From positions 62,001 through 126,000 of the forward strand of contig NZ_JAOQJY010000004.1 of the NCBI RefSeq assembly GCF_025567525.1: a stretch of 64,000 bases of DNA. The letters run 5' to 3'. Below the pieces are notes generated by a model. The model did no database searches, was not told the DNA's origin, and saw only the letters and a list, made by a program, of their open reading frames with translations. The stretch's first letter is position 1. Each line of letters begins with the position of its first letter. The stretch comes from Gallintestinimicrobium propionicum. Lineage in GTDB: Bacteria > Bacillota > Clostridia > Lachnospirales > Lachnospiraceae. Shown one piece after another: positions 14,560 through 23,299 of the stretch. The position numbers and the translations under genes were made by a program.

Positions 14560-16494
14560 ATGCATACATCCAGAAAAAATCTATTCCTTTATCTTCCGAT
14601 CCTGATTTTATTCCTGGCGTCGTTTATCTGGGTTTTGAAAGCGCCGGATCATTTTTCGTGGTCGGCGGATCTTTATCTGAGAAACGATGACACATCCGTC
14701 CTGTCCCAGCTTTTTTACAGCGACAATGACGAACTTTCGCAGGACAACTCCACTGATGGAACCCGGGACGGTAACATCGTCACCTTTTCCGGTCTGCCCG
14801 ATCTGCGTAGTCTTACCTTATTTCGGTTTGACCCGACGAATACCCAGGAATCCTATCGCGTCACACACGTCGGCTTTTTTCTAAACGGAGAAGCTTTTTT
14901 CACAATGAATGCCGCCGATCTGGAAGCCCAGGCTTTCCCCGTCAACGCCTCCTGGCAGTTAAACGGGGAAGAGCTCGTTTTCACACCGCAAAATCCCGAC
15001 AGCAGCTTTTTGCTTTCTGCTGACAGTATCCGGGAGGCTGCCGAAAATGCGGCTGCAAAGCTCCACGTTTTATATGTGCGCCAGCGCTTTTTCCTTGCCC
15101 TGTCCATCGCGCTGCTGCTCTGTGTGCTTTTATTTTTCCGCAATGGTATCGCTTCTTATCTGAAAACGTTGTTCCTGCCGGACAGCTCCGGGCACTTTGA
15201 CTGGTTTGCCCTCATCAGCACGGCGGTGATTGCAGGTGCACTGCTCGTCGTCTGTATCATCGGTTTGTTTTCTGCCCTCGGTCTGCATCCCGACGAATGG
15301 GACGTCAAAGCCTGTCTGGATTACGGCATGACGCACTTTCTGCCGCCCGATATGCGGGATCCCGCTGTTGCTCAGACCTATAGCGGCTACGGTTACACCA
15401 AGCTGGAAAATTACACCTGGTACTTTTATCTTGCCGGAAAGATCGCCCTGCTTTTTAAAACGATGTTCTGCAGCCTTGCCTACTACCGCGTTCCGAACCT
15501 TTTGCTGTTTGCTGCCCTCGCCTTTTATTTTGTCCGGAATATCCGTCAGAAAAACTGGCTCATGGTCGCACTCGGAATCTGCGTCCAGTCCTGGTACATT
15601 TTTTCCTATACGACGGCAGATGCGCTGGATTTTACCATCGCTTTCGCGATCACCTGCCTGCTGTGCAACCCGCAGAGTCTGCTTTATCGCACCGTAGAAA
15701 AGAAAAAATTATGCCGGAGAGATATTCCTGCTTTTCTTCTTTTAGGGCTTTTGTTTGGCAACATCGCCCTCGGAAAGCAGTGCTATCTCGCGATTCTGGC
15801 GCTGTCCTTCTTCGTCCTTTTGCTGCGGCTGATCTGGCAGAAAGACCCCTTACAGAAAAAAGTGCTCTGGCGTAATTATCTGATTATTGTGGGCGTTTTT
15901 CTCGCCGTCTTTGCATTCCGGGCTGGCTTTGACATCGCGCACTACGGTACGGAAAAATCCCAGGTCAAGGAAGCGGTCGCCATCCAGTACGCCGACTACG
16001 ACAAAAATCCGTCTACCCCGACCGAAGAGCTGAACCCGTCCTGGCATATGTACAGCCGCGGCTATACGCTTTCTGACGTCTTTGCCGAAAACCCGGACTG
16101 GTTTGCCATGAGCTACAAGAGCTTTTGCGGACTTTTACAGGATCACGATACCGGCGCGTGGTACTACTGGTGCATGGGGCTGCTCTATCTTACACTGTTT
16201 GCAGGAATCGGAATCGCCACGTTCCGACAACCTGACAATCTGCAGGGCAAAATCCGTTTTGTTATCTGCACGCTGCTGATGGTGGGTGAGCTTGCTGCAT
16301 CCATTGTAAACTCCTGGCTGATCGAATCCATGGCTCAGGGACGCTATCTGCTGCCATGTATTCTGATCGCCGGATACCTTGCAAGCACCGTCCCGGAGCT
16401 GTTCCAGAAAAAAATCTACCGCACACTGCTTAGTATCGCCGGAATTTTATCCGTCGGCTACTTTGGACTGGTCGGTATCCCGCTGTTTTTCTAA
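14560..16494 (+). CDS. Polytopic membrane protein, GT-C / DUF2142-like
   Basis: 644 residues from the ATG at 14560 (AGAGGA upstream). One N-terminal helix (residues 10-25), a roughly 140-residue extracytoplasmic beta-rich segment, then about 10 helices. After the third helix lies GLHPDEWDVKACLDYG followed by LENYTWYFYLAGKIALLF, like the acidic loop of GT-C glycosyltransferases and the DUF2142 family, which use lipid-linked sugars outside the membrane. A second outer segment (HYGTEKSQVKEAVAIQYADY) precedes the last helices. A role in decorating a surface glycan is likely but not proven. It is one of few plus-strand genes. Confidence 0.6.
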   Translation: MHTSRKNLFLYLPILILFLASFIWVLKAPDHFSWSADLYLRNDDTSVLSQLFYSDNDELSQDNSTDGTRDGNIVTFSGLPDLRSLTLFRFDPTNTQESYRVTHVGFFLNGEAFFTMNAADLEAQAFPVNASWQLNGEELVFTPQNPDSSFLLSADSIREAAENAAAKLHVLYVRQRFFLALSIALLLCVLLFFRNGIASYLKTLFLPDSSGHFDWFALISTAVIAGALLVVCIIGLFSALGLHPDEWDVKACLDYGMTHFLPPDMRDPAVAQTYSGYGYTKLENYTWYFYLAGKIALLFKTMFCSLAYYRVPNLLLFAALAFYFVRNIRQKNWLMVALGICVQSWYIFSYTTADALDFTIAFAITCLLCNPQSLLYRTVEKKKLCRRDIPAFLLLGLLFGNIALGKQCYLAILALSFFVLLLRLIWQKDPLQKKVLWRNYLIIVGVFLAVFAFRAGFDIAHYGTEKSQVKEAVAIQYADYDKNPSTPTEELNPSWHMYSRGYTLSDVFAENPDWFAMSYKSFCGLLQDHDTGAWYYWCMGLLYLTLFAGIGIATFRQPDNLQGKIRFVICTLLMVGELAASIVNSWLIESMAQGRYLLPCILIAGYLASTVPELFQKKIYRTLLSIAGILSVGYFGLVGIPLFF

Positions 16495-16533
16495 GCTCTG
16501 CAGAAAACTGCAGCACTGCCATTGGAGGAAACT

Positions 16534-16794
16534 ATGATCTCACCGGAAATCATTCATGTGAACTATATCAAAAAGGAAGCACAGACCGGAAGCTACTGCG
16601 GCATGCGATATCGGCTTTCCAAAGGAAAAAATGAAGAGGGGGACTGTATGGACGTCACGATCTGGCCAGAGCCCTTCTGCTTTGTCAAAACGCCCGCCGA
16701 GCAAAAGACAACAAAACAGTTTCCCCTGACCCAGGAGGGCTGTCTGGAAGCTGTCGCGTGGTTAAACGAACAACATAAAAGCCGCAGCTGGTAA
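16534..16794 (+). CDS. Conserved hypothetical protein (86 aa)
   Basis: Start ATG at 16534 with GGAGG six bases upstream; the in-frame ATG at 16522 has no such site. The small soluble protein reads ISPEIIHVNYIKKEAQTGSY and later DCMDVTIWPEPFCFVKTPAEQ, ending in HKSRSW. I recognise no family. It lies 39 bp after the GT-C-like gene on the same strand and its stop codon is within a terminator, so it is probably the last gene of a two-gene unit. Confidence 0.65.
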   Translation: MISPEIIHVNYIKKEAQTGSYCGMRYRLSKGKNEEGDCMDVTIWPEPFCFVKTPAEQKTTKQFPLTQEGCLEAVAWLNEQHKSRSW

Positions 16795-16815
16795 AAACCA
16801 GCTGCGGCTTTTTTT
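16780..16815 (+). terminator. Rho-independent terminator
   Basis: Stem AGCCGCAGCTGG-taaaaa-CCAGCTGCGGCT followed by seven T. The stem includes the last codons of the 86-residue gene. Confidence 0.93.
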
Positions 16816-16930
16816 ATCGTATAAAAGACTTCGTTTCTATACGATAATTCCACTCTGCAAGGACGCATAAGCGGCTGAGTGAAATTATGTTGCTTATGCA
16901 ATCCGCCGCAGACTTAAGAAGCCTGCGGCG
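16815..16930. repeat. Family C end hairpin and a second palindrome
   Basis: TATCGTATA...TATACGATA (16815-16846) is the same hairpin that ends family C copies and again abuts a terminator T-run. A second palindrome GCCGCAG-acttaagaagc-CTGCGGC lies at 16905-16929, just after argS, without a clear U-tract. Confidence 0.6.
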
Positions 16931-16943
16931 CGGGATTTCATTT

Positions 16944-18713
16944 TTACATTCTGTCAGGTGCGGAGAAGCCCAGTACATCGATGCAGGTTTCCAGCACTTC
17001 TTTGGTCAGCTTCAGCAGTGCAATCCAGCCTGCCTGCTTCTTCTGATCCTCTTCTGCCAGAATCTTTGTCTCATGGTAAAACTTGTTGAACGCGTTCGCC
17101 AGATCATAAATGTACGCGCAGATCTTATGGGGCGCAGTTTCCTCACAGGCACTGTCCATCATTGCATTGAAGCTGCACAGCTGACGCATCAGATCTTTTT
17201 CGGAAGCGCCCTGCGCCTCCTCCAGGCACAGGTTTTCCAGGCTCTTTCCCTGCTCCTGATACTTGGCAAGGATCGATTTAATACGCACGATTGTATACAG
17301 AATATACGGACCCGTGTCTCCCTCGAAGGAAGTGAAGCGATCAATATCGAAGATATAGTCCTTAGAAGCCTGATTGGACAGATCTCCGTATTTGATTGCG
17401 GAAAGACCGATGATTTTGGCGATCTTTCTTGCCTCTTCCTCAGACAGATCATGACGGCTTTCGGATACCTTACGGTACATTTCCTCGTCAATATCGCGGA
17501 TCAGGTATTCCAGACGCATAACGCCGCCCTCTCTCGTCTTGAAGGGCTTTCCGTCCTTGCCGTTCATCGTGCCGAAACCAACATATTTTAACTCTGTTTC
17601 AGGTGTTACCAGCCCCGCCTTTTTCGCTACACGGAACACCTGTACAAAGTGCATCTCCTGACGCTTGTCCGCAAGATAGATCAGGGAATCCGCATGCAGA
17701 TTCTCCATACGGTCCACGATTGTTGCAAGGTCTGTCGTTGCATACAGCGCCGCGCCATCGGATTTTAAGATGATGCAGGGCGGCATTTCCTTCGTATCGG
17801 TATCCTCTTTAACATCTACAACCAGCGCGCCCTGGCTTTCATACGCAAGGCCGGATTCTTTTAAACGACTTACCAGTCCCGGAATGAGCGGGTCTGCATC
17901 GGATTCTCCCTTCCAGAGATCAAATTCCACATCCAGGTTGCTATAGTTTTTTTTCAGATCGGCTACAGATACCGCAATAATATGCTTCCACAGCGCGCGG
18001 TAGCCACGGTCACCGCTTTGCAGGCGCAGCGTTGCTTCCAGCGCTGCCTCCTTATACGCAGGATCTTCTTTGGACTTGCCGCTCGCTGTCGGATAGATTT
18101 CTTCCAGCTCAGATACGGTAAAGGGAGCCTCCTGCGGATATTCCCCGGTAAAGCTTTCATCAAAATAAGGCAGCTCGGGCTTGCGTGCTTTTAACTCGGT
18201 AATGATCAGACCCATCTGCAGTCCCCAGTCGCCCAGATGGACATCGCCGATAACCCTATGTCCTTTGTAACGGTTGATCCGCTTGATGCTTTCGCCGATG
18301 ACTGCGGAGCGCAGATGACCGACGTGGAGCGGCTTTGCAACGTTGGGACCGCCGTAATCGACAACGATGGTTTTTTTCTTTTCGGGAGGCTCTACGCCAA
18401 ACTTCTCCGCTGCAGCCATCTCCTTTAAATATTCACAGACAAAACTGTCCTTTACTTTCAGGTTCAAAAATCCGGGCGCAACCGCAGATACTTCAGAAAA
18501 TACTGCGCTGTCCGTCAGCTTTTCCGCTACGTCGTTGGCGATCATGATCGGGGCTTTATGGTATTTTTTTGCGCCCGCCATCGCGCCGTTACACTGATAT
18601 TCGCACAGATCGGGACGGTTGGACACGGTTACGCGTCCCAACTGTGCCTCATAACCTGCAGCTTCAAAGCCTTTTCCCATCTCTTCGGAAATGAGCTCCA
18701 AAAATTTCTTCAT
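16944..18713 (-). CDS. argS: Arginyl-tRNA synthetase
   Basis: 589-residue class I synthetase charging tRNA-Arg. The N-terminal additional domain (residues 1-115) is followed by the HIGH-type motif in GPNVAKPLHVGHLRSAVIGES, and the catalytic core ends near FGTMNGKDGKPFKTREGG, which occupies the place of KMSKS. The C-terminal DALR anticodon-binding domain (FNAMMDSACEETAPHKICAYIYDLANAFNKFY) and the final Met are present. Length fits. It is 14 bp downstream of the aminotransferase gene but has its own likely functional identity; no T-box is seen. Confidence 0.97.
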   Translation of the reverse strand: MKKFLELISEEMGKGFEAAGYEAQLGRVTVSNRPDLCEYQCNGAMAGAKKYHKAPIMIANDVAEKLTDSAVFSEVSAVAPGFLNLKVKDSFVCEYLKEMAAAEKFGVEPPEKKKTIVVDYGGPNVAKPLHVGHLRSAVIGESIKRINRYKGHRVIGDVHLGDWGLQMGLIITELKARKPELPYFDESFTGEYPQEAPFTVSELEEIYPTASGKSKEDPAYKEAALEATLRLQSGDRGYRALWKHIIAVSVADLKKNYSNLDVEFDLWKGESDADPLIPGLVSRLKESGLAYESQGALVVDVKEDTDTKEMPPCIILKSDGAALYATTDLATIVDRMENLHADSLIYLADKRQEMHFVQVFRVAKKAGLVTPETELKYVGFGTMNGKDGKPFKTREGGVMRLEYLIRDIDEEMYRKVSESRHDLSEEEARKIAKIIGLSAIKYGDLSNQASKDYIFDIDRFTSFEGDTGPYILYTIVRIKSILAKYQEQGKSLENLCLEEAQGASEKDLMRQLCSFNAMMDSACEETAPHKICAYIYDLANAFNKFYHETKILAEEDQKKQAGWIALLKLTKEVLETCIDVLGFSAPDRM

Positions 18714-18727
18714 GTTCGTTCTCCAAT

Positions 18728-19921
18728 CTATCTCCTGTAATAAGCGAGCACTTTTTTAATCGCAGTGATGACGCTTTCCACGTCCTCGTCTGTCATGCTG
18801 TAAAAGAGCGGGATGCTCATCACATGCTCATACAGGTACTCCGCATTCGGGCACAGTCCCTTGGGATAGCCCAGCTTTTCATAATAGGAATGCCAGTAAA
18901 CCGGCAGATAGTGCACCTGTACATGCACATTTTCCGCATACAACGCATCGAAAAACTCTCTTCTGGTGCAGGTCAGCAGCTCAGGGTTTAACTGAATGAC
19001 ATACAAATGGCGTGCCGTCTTTGACTCCGGGATCTCCCGCTGCAGCACAAGCTCCGGGCACTCTGCAAATGCTTCGTTGTAGCGTTTTACAATCTGAGTT
19101 CTTCTTTCGATAAAACGGTCCAGCTTGTCTAACTGGCTGAGCAAAAGCGCCGCCTGAAAATCTGTCATCCGATAGTTATAGCCGAGCTCAACCTGTTCAT
19201 TGTACCACTTCGCATCGGTCGGATGTACCATCTCATCCGGATTTCTCGTAATTCCGTGAGAGCGCAGCCGAAGCAGCCTGTGATACAGCTTCTCATCGTT
19301 GGTCGCAATCGCGCCGCCTTCTCCGGCTGTTACGGTTTTGACCGGATGAAAACTGAAGGTTGTAAAATCTGCGATGCTGCCGACTTTTTTATTTTTATAC
19401 TGTGTGCCGATCGCATGCGCCGCATCCTCGATCAGCATCAGATTATGCTCCTTGCAGATCTGACGGATCTCATCCAGCTCCACTGCCTGACCGGTAAAAT
19501 CCACCGCAACGACAGCTTTGGTCTTTTCTGTGATATGGCTGCGGATGCTCTCCGGGTCGATGTTGTAGGTGTCACGCTTTACATCAGCAAATACCGGCGT
19601 TCCGCCGCAATACAAAATGCAGTTGGCGGAAGCAGCAAACGTCAGGGGGGTTACGATTACCTCATCCCCTTTCGTAATGCCCGCCGCCATCGCAGCCAGA
19701 TGCAGCGCCGCCGTTCCGTTGCTGACCATAACGACATAGTTTGCCCCGGTTACTTCGCACAAACGCTTCTCCAGCTCTGTCACCTTCGGTCCACAGGTAA
19801 GCGCATCGCTGCGCAGCACATTTGCAACCGCTTCTATGTCCGCATCATCAATATACTGGTGCCCATAGGAAATCGGTGTCTTCCGAACCGGCTCCCCGCC
19901 AAAAATTGCTAACTGTTCCAT
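18728..19921 (-). CDS. DegT/DnrJ/EryC1 sugar aminotransferase (PseC-like)
   Basis: 397 residues from the ATG at 19921, with GGAG seven bases upstream; the open frame to 20008 has no better start. PLP-dependent fold type I: GTAALHLAAMA, TPLTFAASANCILYCGGTPVFADV, IEDAAHAIG, and the Schiff-base Lys in TTFSFHPVKTVTAGEGG (near 185). The closest style is PseC, which aminates UDP-4-keto-6-deoxy-sugars at C4 in pseudaminic-acid synthesis, but the other pse genes and flagellar genes are not in the window. It may serve a surface glycan. Confidence 0.85.
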   Translation of the reverse strand: MEQLAIFGGEPVRKTPISYGHQYIDDADIEAVANVLRSDALTCGPKVTELEKRLCEVTGANYVVMVSNGTAALHLAAMAAGITKGDEVIVTPLTFAASANCILYCGGTPVFADVKRDTYNIDPESIRSHITEKTKAVVAVDFTGQAVELDEIRQICKEHNLMLIEDAAHAIGTQYKNKKVGSIADFTTFSFHPVKTVTAGEGGAIATNDEKLYHRLLRLRSHGITRNPDEMVHPTDAKWYNEQVELGYNYRMTDFQAALLLSQLDKLDRFIERRTQIVKRYNEAFAECPELVLQREIPESKTARHLYVIQLNPELLTCTRREFFDALYAENVHVQVHYLPVYWHSYYEKLGYPKGLCPNAEYLYEHVMSIPLFYSMTDEDVESVITAIKKVLAYYRR

Positions 19922-20062
19922 TCTAATCTCCATTTCGCTCAAAACTGTGCAAACTATGCCCGTCTGCATTTCTTCTATCATACCACCCCGGCGGTCAATA
20001 CGCAACAAGTCTTGCTTTCATATCGTCGGCAGGAAAGCAAAACTTCTGCCGGTTCTCCTTTT

Positions 20063-21181
20063 TTACAGGACTTTTTCCCCACTGTCATAAAATTCAAAAA
20101 TCATTTCCAGATACGGCTGCAGGACGCTGTTTGGCGCGCGGTAAATTTCATGCCGGATATCGGGCACAACCACCAGCTGTCCATCTGGGATCCTCTTGAT
20201 AAACTCTTTTTGTGCTCCGGGCGTTACGAGCGTATCTTTTCCCGCCTGAAATAAAAGCACCGGCGTCTTCACCTTTTTCGCCTGCTTTTTGCTGATGACA
20301 AATTTTCCGGCATTGATCGCTTCCCTGCCCCATTCATAGCTTCCCGAAGAGGTCTGGCAGCTTTCATCCTCCCGCCGCTTTTTCATATAATAATCATGGC
20401 GCGCTTCGGAGCTGCAGGACGCATCCGCAAAAGACTCTTCCGGATCAAAAGTGCCCTGTGTGAGCAGACGATCCTTCCCATTGCCTCCGAACACTTTAAA
20501 ATCACACAGCACCCGCGCTGCCCATGACGGCACGCCGCCCAGATTTACTCCCAACATCGGTGCATTCAGAACCGCTTTGGCAAAATCCTCAGGGTACTGC
20601 TCCAGATAAAATGCGCCGATACAGCCGCCCATGGAATGTGCGTACAGATACAGCGGCAGATCTTTTGCCATCGGCTTCACCACTGTTTTGACGAACCGGT
20701 GCAGATCTTTTACATATCGGGAAAACAATCCAATGTGTACAATTGTGTGATCTTCCACTTCACGCATGGATTTTCCATGCCCTCTGTGATCCATAATCGC
20801 CACCTGATATCCCTGCAGATAAAAATAGTAAATCAATTCATGATATTTCAGGCAGGACTCTGTAAAGCCATAGCTGATCACGATCGTCCCTTTTTGTGTC
20901 TCCTGCGGATACAGTTCATAATACAGACCGCCCGTCTTAGCTGTTTTTTTCTGAGCCACACCGTCTTCTGGTGCGTTCTCGGACTTTTGCGATGTGCTGT
21001 CTGCCGATGCCGCATCACGCTCCTGCGATTCACTGCCTTCGGGCGCGACCTCCATCCACCCGCAAATCTGAACCTGTTTCAGAAACGGCTCTACCTGGCT
21101 GTCCATTTCCTGTTCCAGATTTTCTTCTGCGATACACTGCATTCTGCAGGAATTATTTTCCTTTAAAACCGTTTTTTTCAT
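20063..21181 (-). CDS. Alpha/beta hydrolase, lysophospholipase / monoacylglycerol-lipase type
   Basis: 372 residues with GGAG before the ATG at 21181. Residues 1-90 form an unusual low-complexity acidic/Ser stretch (PEGSESQERDAASADSTSQK). The hydrolase core follows: HGxG-type loop DHRGHGKSM, nucleophile elbow LYAHSMGGCIG (near 205), acidic residue in QAGKDTLVTP and His in IRHEIYR near the end. No signal peptide, so it is cytosolic. Related enzymes cleave lysophospholipids or monoglycerides. The stretch from 20009 to 20062 holds only its 3' spacer. Confidence 0.82.
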   Translation of the reverse strand: MKKTVLKENNSCRMQCIAEENLEQEMDSQVEPFLKQVQICGWMEVAPEGSESQERDAASADSTSQKSENAPEDGVAQKKTAKTGGLYYELYPQETQKGTIVISYGFTESCLKYHELIYYFYLQGYQVAIMDHRGHGKSMREVEDHTIVHIGLFSRYVKDLHRFVKTVVKPMAKDLPLYLYAHSMGGCIGAFYLEQYPEDFAKAVLNAPMLGVNLGGVPSWAARVLCDFKVFGGNGKDRLLTQGTFDPEESFADASCSSEARHDYYMKKRREDESCQTSSGSYEWGREAINAGKFVISKKQAKKVKTPVLLFQAGKDTLVTPGAQKEFIKRIPDGQLVVVPDIRHEIYRAPNSVLQPYLEMIFEFYDSGEKVL

Positions 21182-21203
21182 TCGTATTCTCCATATAAAA
21201 TAT

Positions 21204-21329
21204 AAAAAGAATGTGCCTTAGTATATTTTTGCGCCGAGGCGCGGTTGCTTCGGCAACCATCTACCCTTGCGTCGAGTGTGCATCCTCGCGGAGCGTTTTT
21301 TATTGTATAGAAACGAACTTTCTTATGCA
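21204..21329 (+). repeat. Family C repeat, copy C2
   Basis: Shares with C1 the order AAAAAGAATGTGCCTT, GCGCCGAGGCGCGGTTGC, CAACCATCTACCCTTGCG, GCATCCTCGCGGAG and the end hairpin (TTGTATAGAAACGAA and partner). It runs straight into family A copy A3. Confidence 0.85.
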
Positions 21330-21370
21330 ACAATAGAATGCACGCTCTGTGAGCATTCTATTGTCATGAA
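21330..21370 (+). repeat. Family A palindromic repeat, copy A3
   Basis: ACAATAGAATGCACGCTCTG...GCATTCTATTGTCATGAA. The GTCATGAA end lies six bases from the U-tract of the terminator of the predicted small RNA at 21373-21490. Confidence 0.92.
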
Positions 21371-21372
21371 CA

Positions 21373-21490
21373 AATAAAAAACCTGCTGACACGAAATCAG
21401 CAGGTATCGAATCTTTGTGGGGGGATGGCAGGACATCCTCCTTGCGGAAAACATCCTGCCTGATTTTGTGGGTTGATAACTTCTCAACTT
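21373..21490 (-). ncRNA. Predicted stand-alone structured small RNA (~118 nt)
   Basis: The minus strand holds, in order: a good promoter (21497-21526); a 5' hairpin GTTGA-gaagtta-TCAAC; an unpaired CCCACAAA; a central hairpin with arms GGCAGGA and TCCTGCC (21427-21460) whose loop side contains TTCCGCAAGGAGGATG; a second unpaired ATCCCCCCACAAAG; and a terminator ACCTGCTGA-tttcgtg-TCAGCAGGT followed by TTTTTTATTT. No reading frame of any length lies in it. The repeated CCCACAAA motifs flanking a stable hairpin resemble the C-rich seed loops of Firmicutes regulatory RNAs, and the loop carries an SD-like AAGGAGG. I match it to no family I know; it is not SRP RNA, 6S or tmRNA by motif. A leader/attenuator for the hydrolase gene 190 bp downstream is the alternative reading. 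Confidence 0.72.
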
Positions 21491-21496
21491 GATCAT

Positions 21497-21526
21497 ATTG
21501 TATCGCACCACTGTATCTTTTGTCAA
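21497..21526 (-). promoter_or_regulatory. Promoter of the predicted small RNA
   Basis: TTGACA (21521-21526), 18 bp, TACAAT (21497-21502). Expected start point near 21490. Confidence 0.8.
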
Positions 21527-21546
21527 CTACTTTTTCAAAATATACC

Positions 21547-21628
21547 TTGCAGTTCACTCGTACCTTTTTGTAAGCAGATTTTCATGCGAGCATGAAATCT
21601 GCCCCCAAACGGTACGAGTGAACTGTAA
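21547..21628 (+). repeat. Family B hairpin-only element, copy B5
   Basis: 82 bp, palindromic end to end: TTGCAGTTCACTCGTACC at the left, GGTACGAGTGAACTGTAA at the right, CATGCGAGCATG at the centre. It lacks the branched module, so it is a solo form of the element. It sits immediately upstream of the small RNA promoter. Confidence 0.9.
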
Positions 21629-21720
21629 CAATAGAATATTTTCCCCAAAAAAGATATATACTGATCCCAAAAGCTTTCCTATCGCTTTTTAAATCCAACA
21701 ATGAAAAGGAGGTTTTTGTC

Positions 21721-21924
21721 ATGTATCCTGTAATTCCAGAATCAGACCGTCCTTCTGACCTTGCGGATGACTGCATCCTCTCTCCCGACGGTGTCAATCC
21801 GGTTTCCAAAAACGACGAAGCGCCGTCTGAAAAAAATCTGTTCGACGACAAGATCGCGGTATATCCTGTTCCGGGTGCGACCCTTCCGTTTTATTTTCCG
21901 GGTTATCCCAACCAGCCGCTGTAG
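21721..21924 (+). CDS. Small Pro/aromatic-tailed protein (67 aa), unknown
   Basis: An ideal ribosome binding site AAAGGAGG lies eight bases before the ATG at 21721, and the frame ends at TAG 21922-21924. The N-terminal half is acidic (PESDRPSDLADDCILSPDG), the end is YPVPGATLPFYFPGYPNQPL, rich in Pro, Tyr and Phe, somewhat like small spore-coat or cell-surface proteins. No signal peptide or membrane helix. It is a lone plus-strand gene converging on radA, seven bases from radA's stop. Confidence 0.65.
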   Translation: MYPVIPESDRPSDLADDCILSPDGVNPVSKNDEAPSEKNLFDDKIAVYPVPGATLPFYFPGYPNQPL

Positions 21925-21931
21925 GGCGTTC

Positions 21932-23299
21932 TTACAGCTCCCGCGCGGCGTCGGCAACACTGCGGACACCGACTAATCGGATGCCGGAAATTTTCGGCAT
22001 TTTTTCGAGACAGACCTGGGGGAGGATACAGGTTGTGAAACCGAGCTTCTGCGCCTCCCTCACTCTCTGCTCCGCCATCGAAACGGCGCGTACTTCCCCG
22101 CTCAGGCCCACTTCCCCGAAGGCGACAACGCCCTCCGGGACGGGGCTGTTTTTGAAGCTCGACATGATTGCCATCACGATTCCAAGATCGATGGCAGGCT
22201 CTGTAATCCGAATGCCGCCCGCCAGATTGACGTAAGCATCACACCCCCCGATCTGCATGCCAAGCCGTTTTTCCAATACCGCCATCAGCAAATTGACGCG
22301 GTTAAAATCCGTTCCGGTCGTCTGACGGCGTGGAATGCCAAAATTGCTGTGGCAGACGAGCGCCTGAATCTCCGTGAGCATCGGACGAGTCCCCTCCATT
22401 GAGCAGGAGACGACCGAGCCGCTCGCGCCGGCAGGTCTGCCATTTAACATGAATTCCGACGGGTTTAACACCTCTGTCAGCCCCTCTTGGCGCATCTCAA
22501 ACACACCGATCTCATCGGTTGAGCCAAAACGGTTCTTGACACCCCGAAGGATTCGATAAGATGCATGTCGGTCGCCCTCAAAATACAACACCGTATCCAC
22601 CATATGCTCGAGCACTCTGGGACCTGCAACCGTTCCCTCTTTGGTCACATGGCCGACGATAAAAATCGAAATACCGAGCCCTTTTGCCAGCCGCAGCAAA
22701 ACACCAGTCGATTCGCGCACCTGCGACACGCTGCCGGGCGCCGCGCTGACCGCTTCATTGTACATCGTCTGGATGGAGTCAATGATGACGATCTGAGGCT
22801 TTTTCTGCTGGATTACCTCCTCAATCCGATTCAGGTTCGTCTCACAGAACAGCTCCAGCGTGTCCGAAAAATCGCCGATCCGCATCGCGCGCATTTTGAT
22901 CTGGCGTAAGGATTCCTCGCCTGATACATACAAAATGTGCTGCTTTTTTAACGAAAGGTTCCTGCACATCTGCAAAAGAAGCGTCGATTTGCCGATACCC
23001 GGGTCGCCGCCGACCAGCGTCAGCGAGCCGGTAACGATTCCGCCGCCCAGTACCCGGTCGAGCTCTCCCATCCCGGTTTCCGTGCGTCTTTCCTCTTCCA
23101 TCGAAATTTCATTCAGCACCGCCGGAGCGCTCTGCACCCCGGACAGCACCTGCTTTTTCTCTTTTCCGCCTGCGGACACGGAAACCGGTTCCTCTACGAG
23201 GGAGTTCCACGCCTTACAGCCCGGACACTGCCCCAGCCATTTTGCCGTTTCATAGCCGCATTCCTGACAGAAAAATCTGGTTTTTATTTTGGTTGCCAT
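21932..23299 (-). CDS. radA: DNA repair protein RadA (Sms)
   Basis: 455 residues. A four-Cys zinc finger opens the protein (CQECGYETAKWLGQCPGCKAW, given in part), followed by a RecA-like ATPase with Walker A GGDPGIGKSTL (near 97) and Walker B VIIDSIQTM, the RadA-specific KNRFGSTDEIGVFEM and a C-terminal Lon-protease-like domain. RadA is a branch-migration helicase for recombination intermediates. It is last in the GntR-clpC-radA group, starting right at the end of the preceding gene. Confidence 0.97.
   Translation of the reverse strand: MATKIKTRFFCQECGYETAKWLGQCPGCKAWNSLVEEPVSVSAGGKEKKQVLSGVQSAPAVLNEISMEEERRTETGMGELDRVLGGGIVTGSLTLVGGDPGIGKSTLLLQMCRNLSLKKQHILYVSGEESLRQIKMRAMRIGDFSDTLELFCETNLNRIEEVIQQKKPQIVIIDSIQTMYNEAVSAAPGSVSQVRESTGVLLRLAKGLGISIFIVGHVTKEGTVAGPRVLEHMVDTVLYFEGDRHASYRILRGVKNRFGSTDEIGVFEMRQEGLTEVLNPSEFMLNGRPAGASGSVVSCSMEGTRPMLTEIQALVCHSNFGIPRRQTTGTDFNRVNLLMAVLEKRLGMQIGGCDAYVNLAGGIRITEPAIDLGIVMAIMSSFKNSPVPEGVVAFGEVGLSGEVRAVSMAEQRVREAQKLGFTTCILPQVCLEKMPKISGIRLVGVRSVADAAREL

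Noticed and set aside
21373..21490. SRP RNA, 6S RNA or a preQ1/c-di-GMP riboswitch
   Set aside because: The SRP helix-8 motif (AGGTCCGGAAGGAAGCAG type) is absent, there is no 6S open-bubble structure, and riboswitch consensus motifs are missing.
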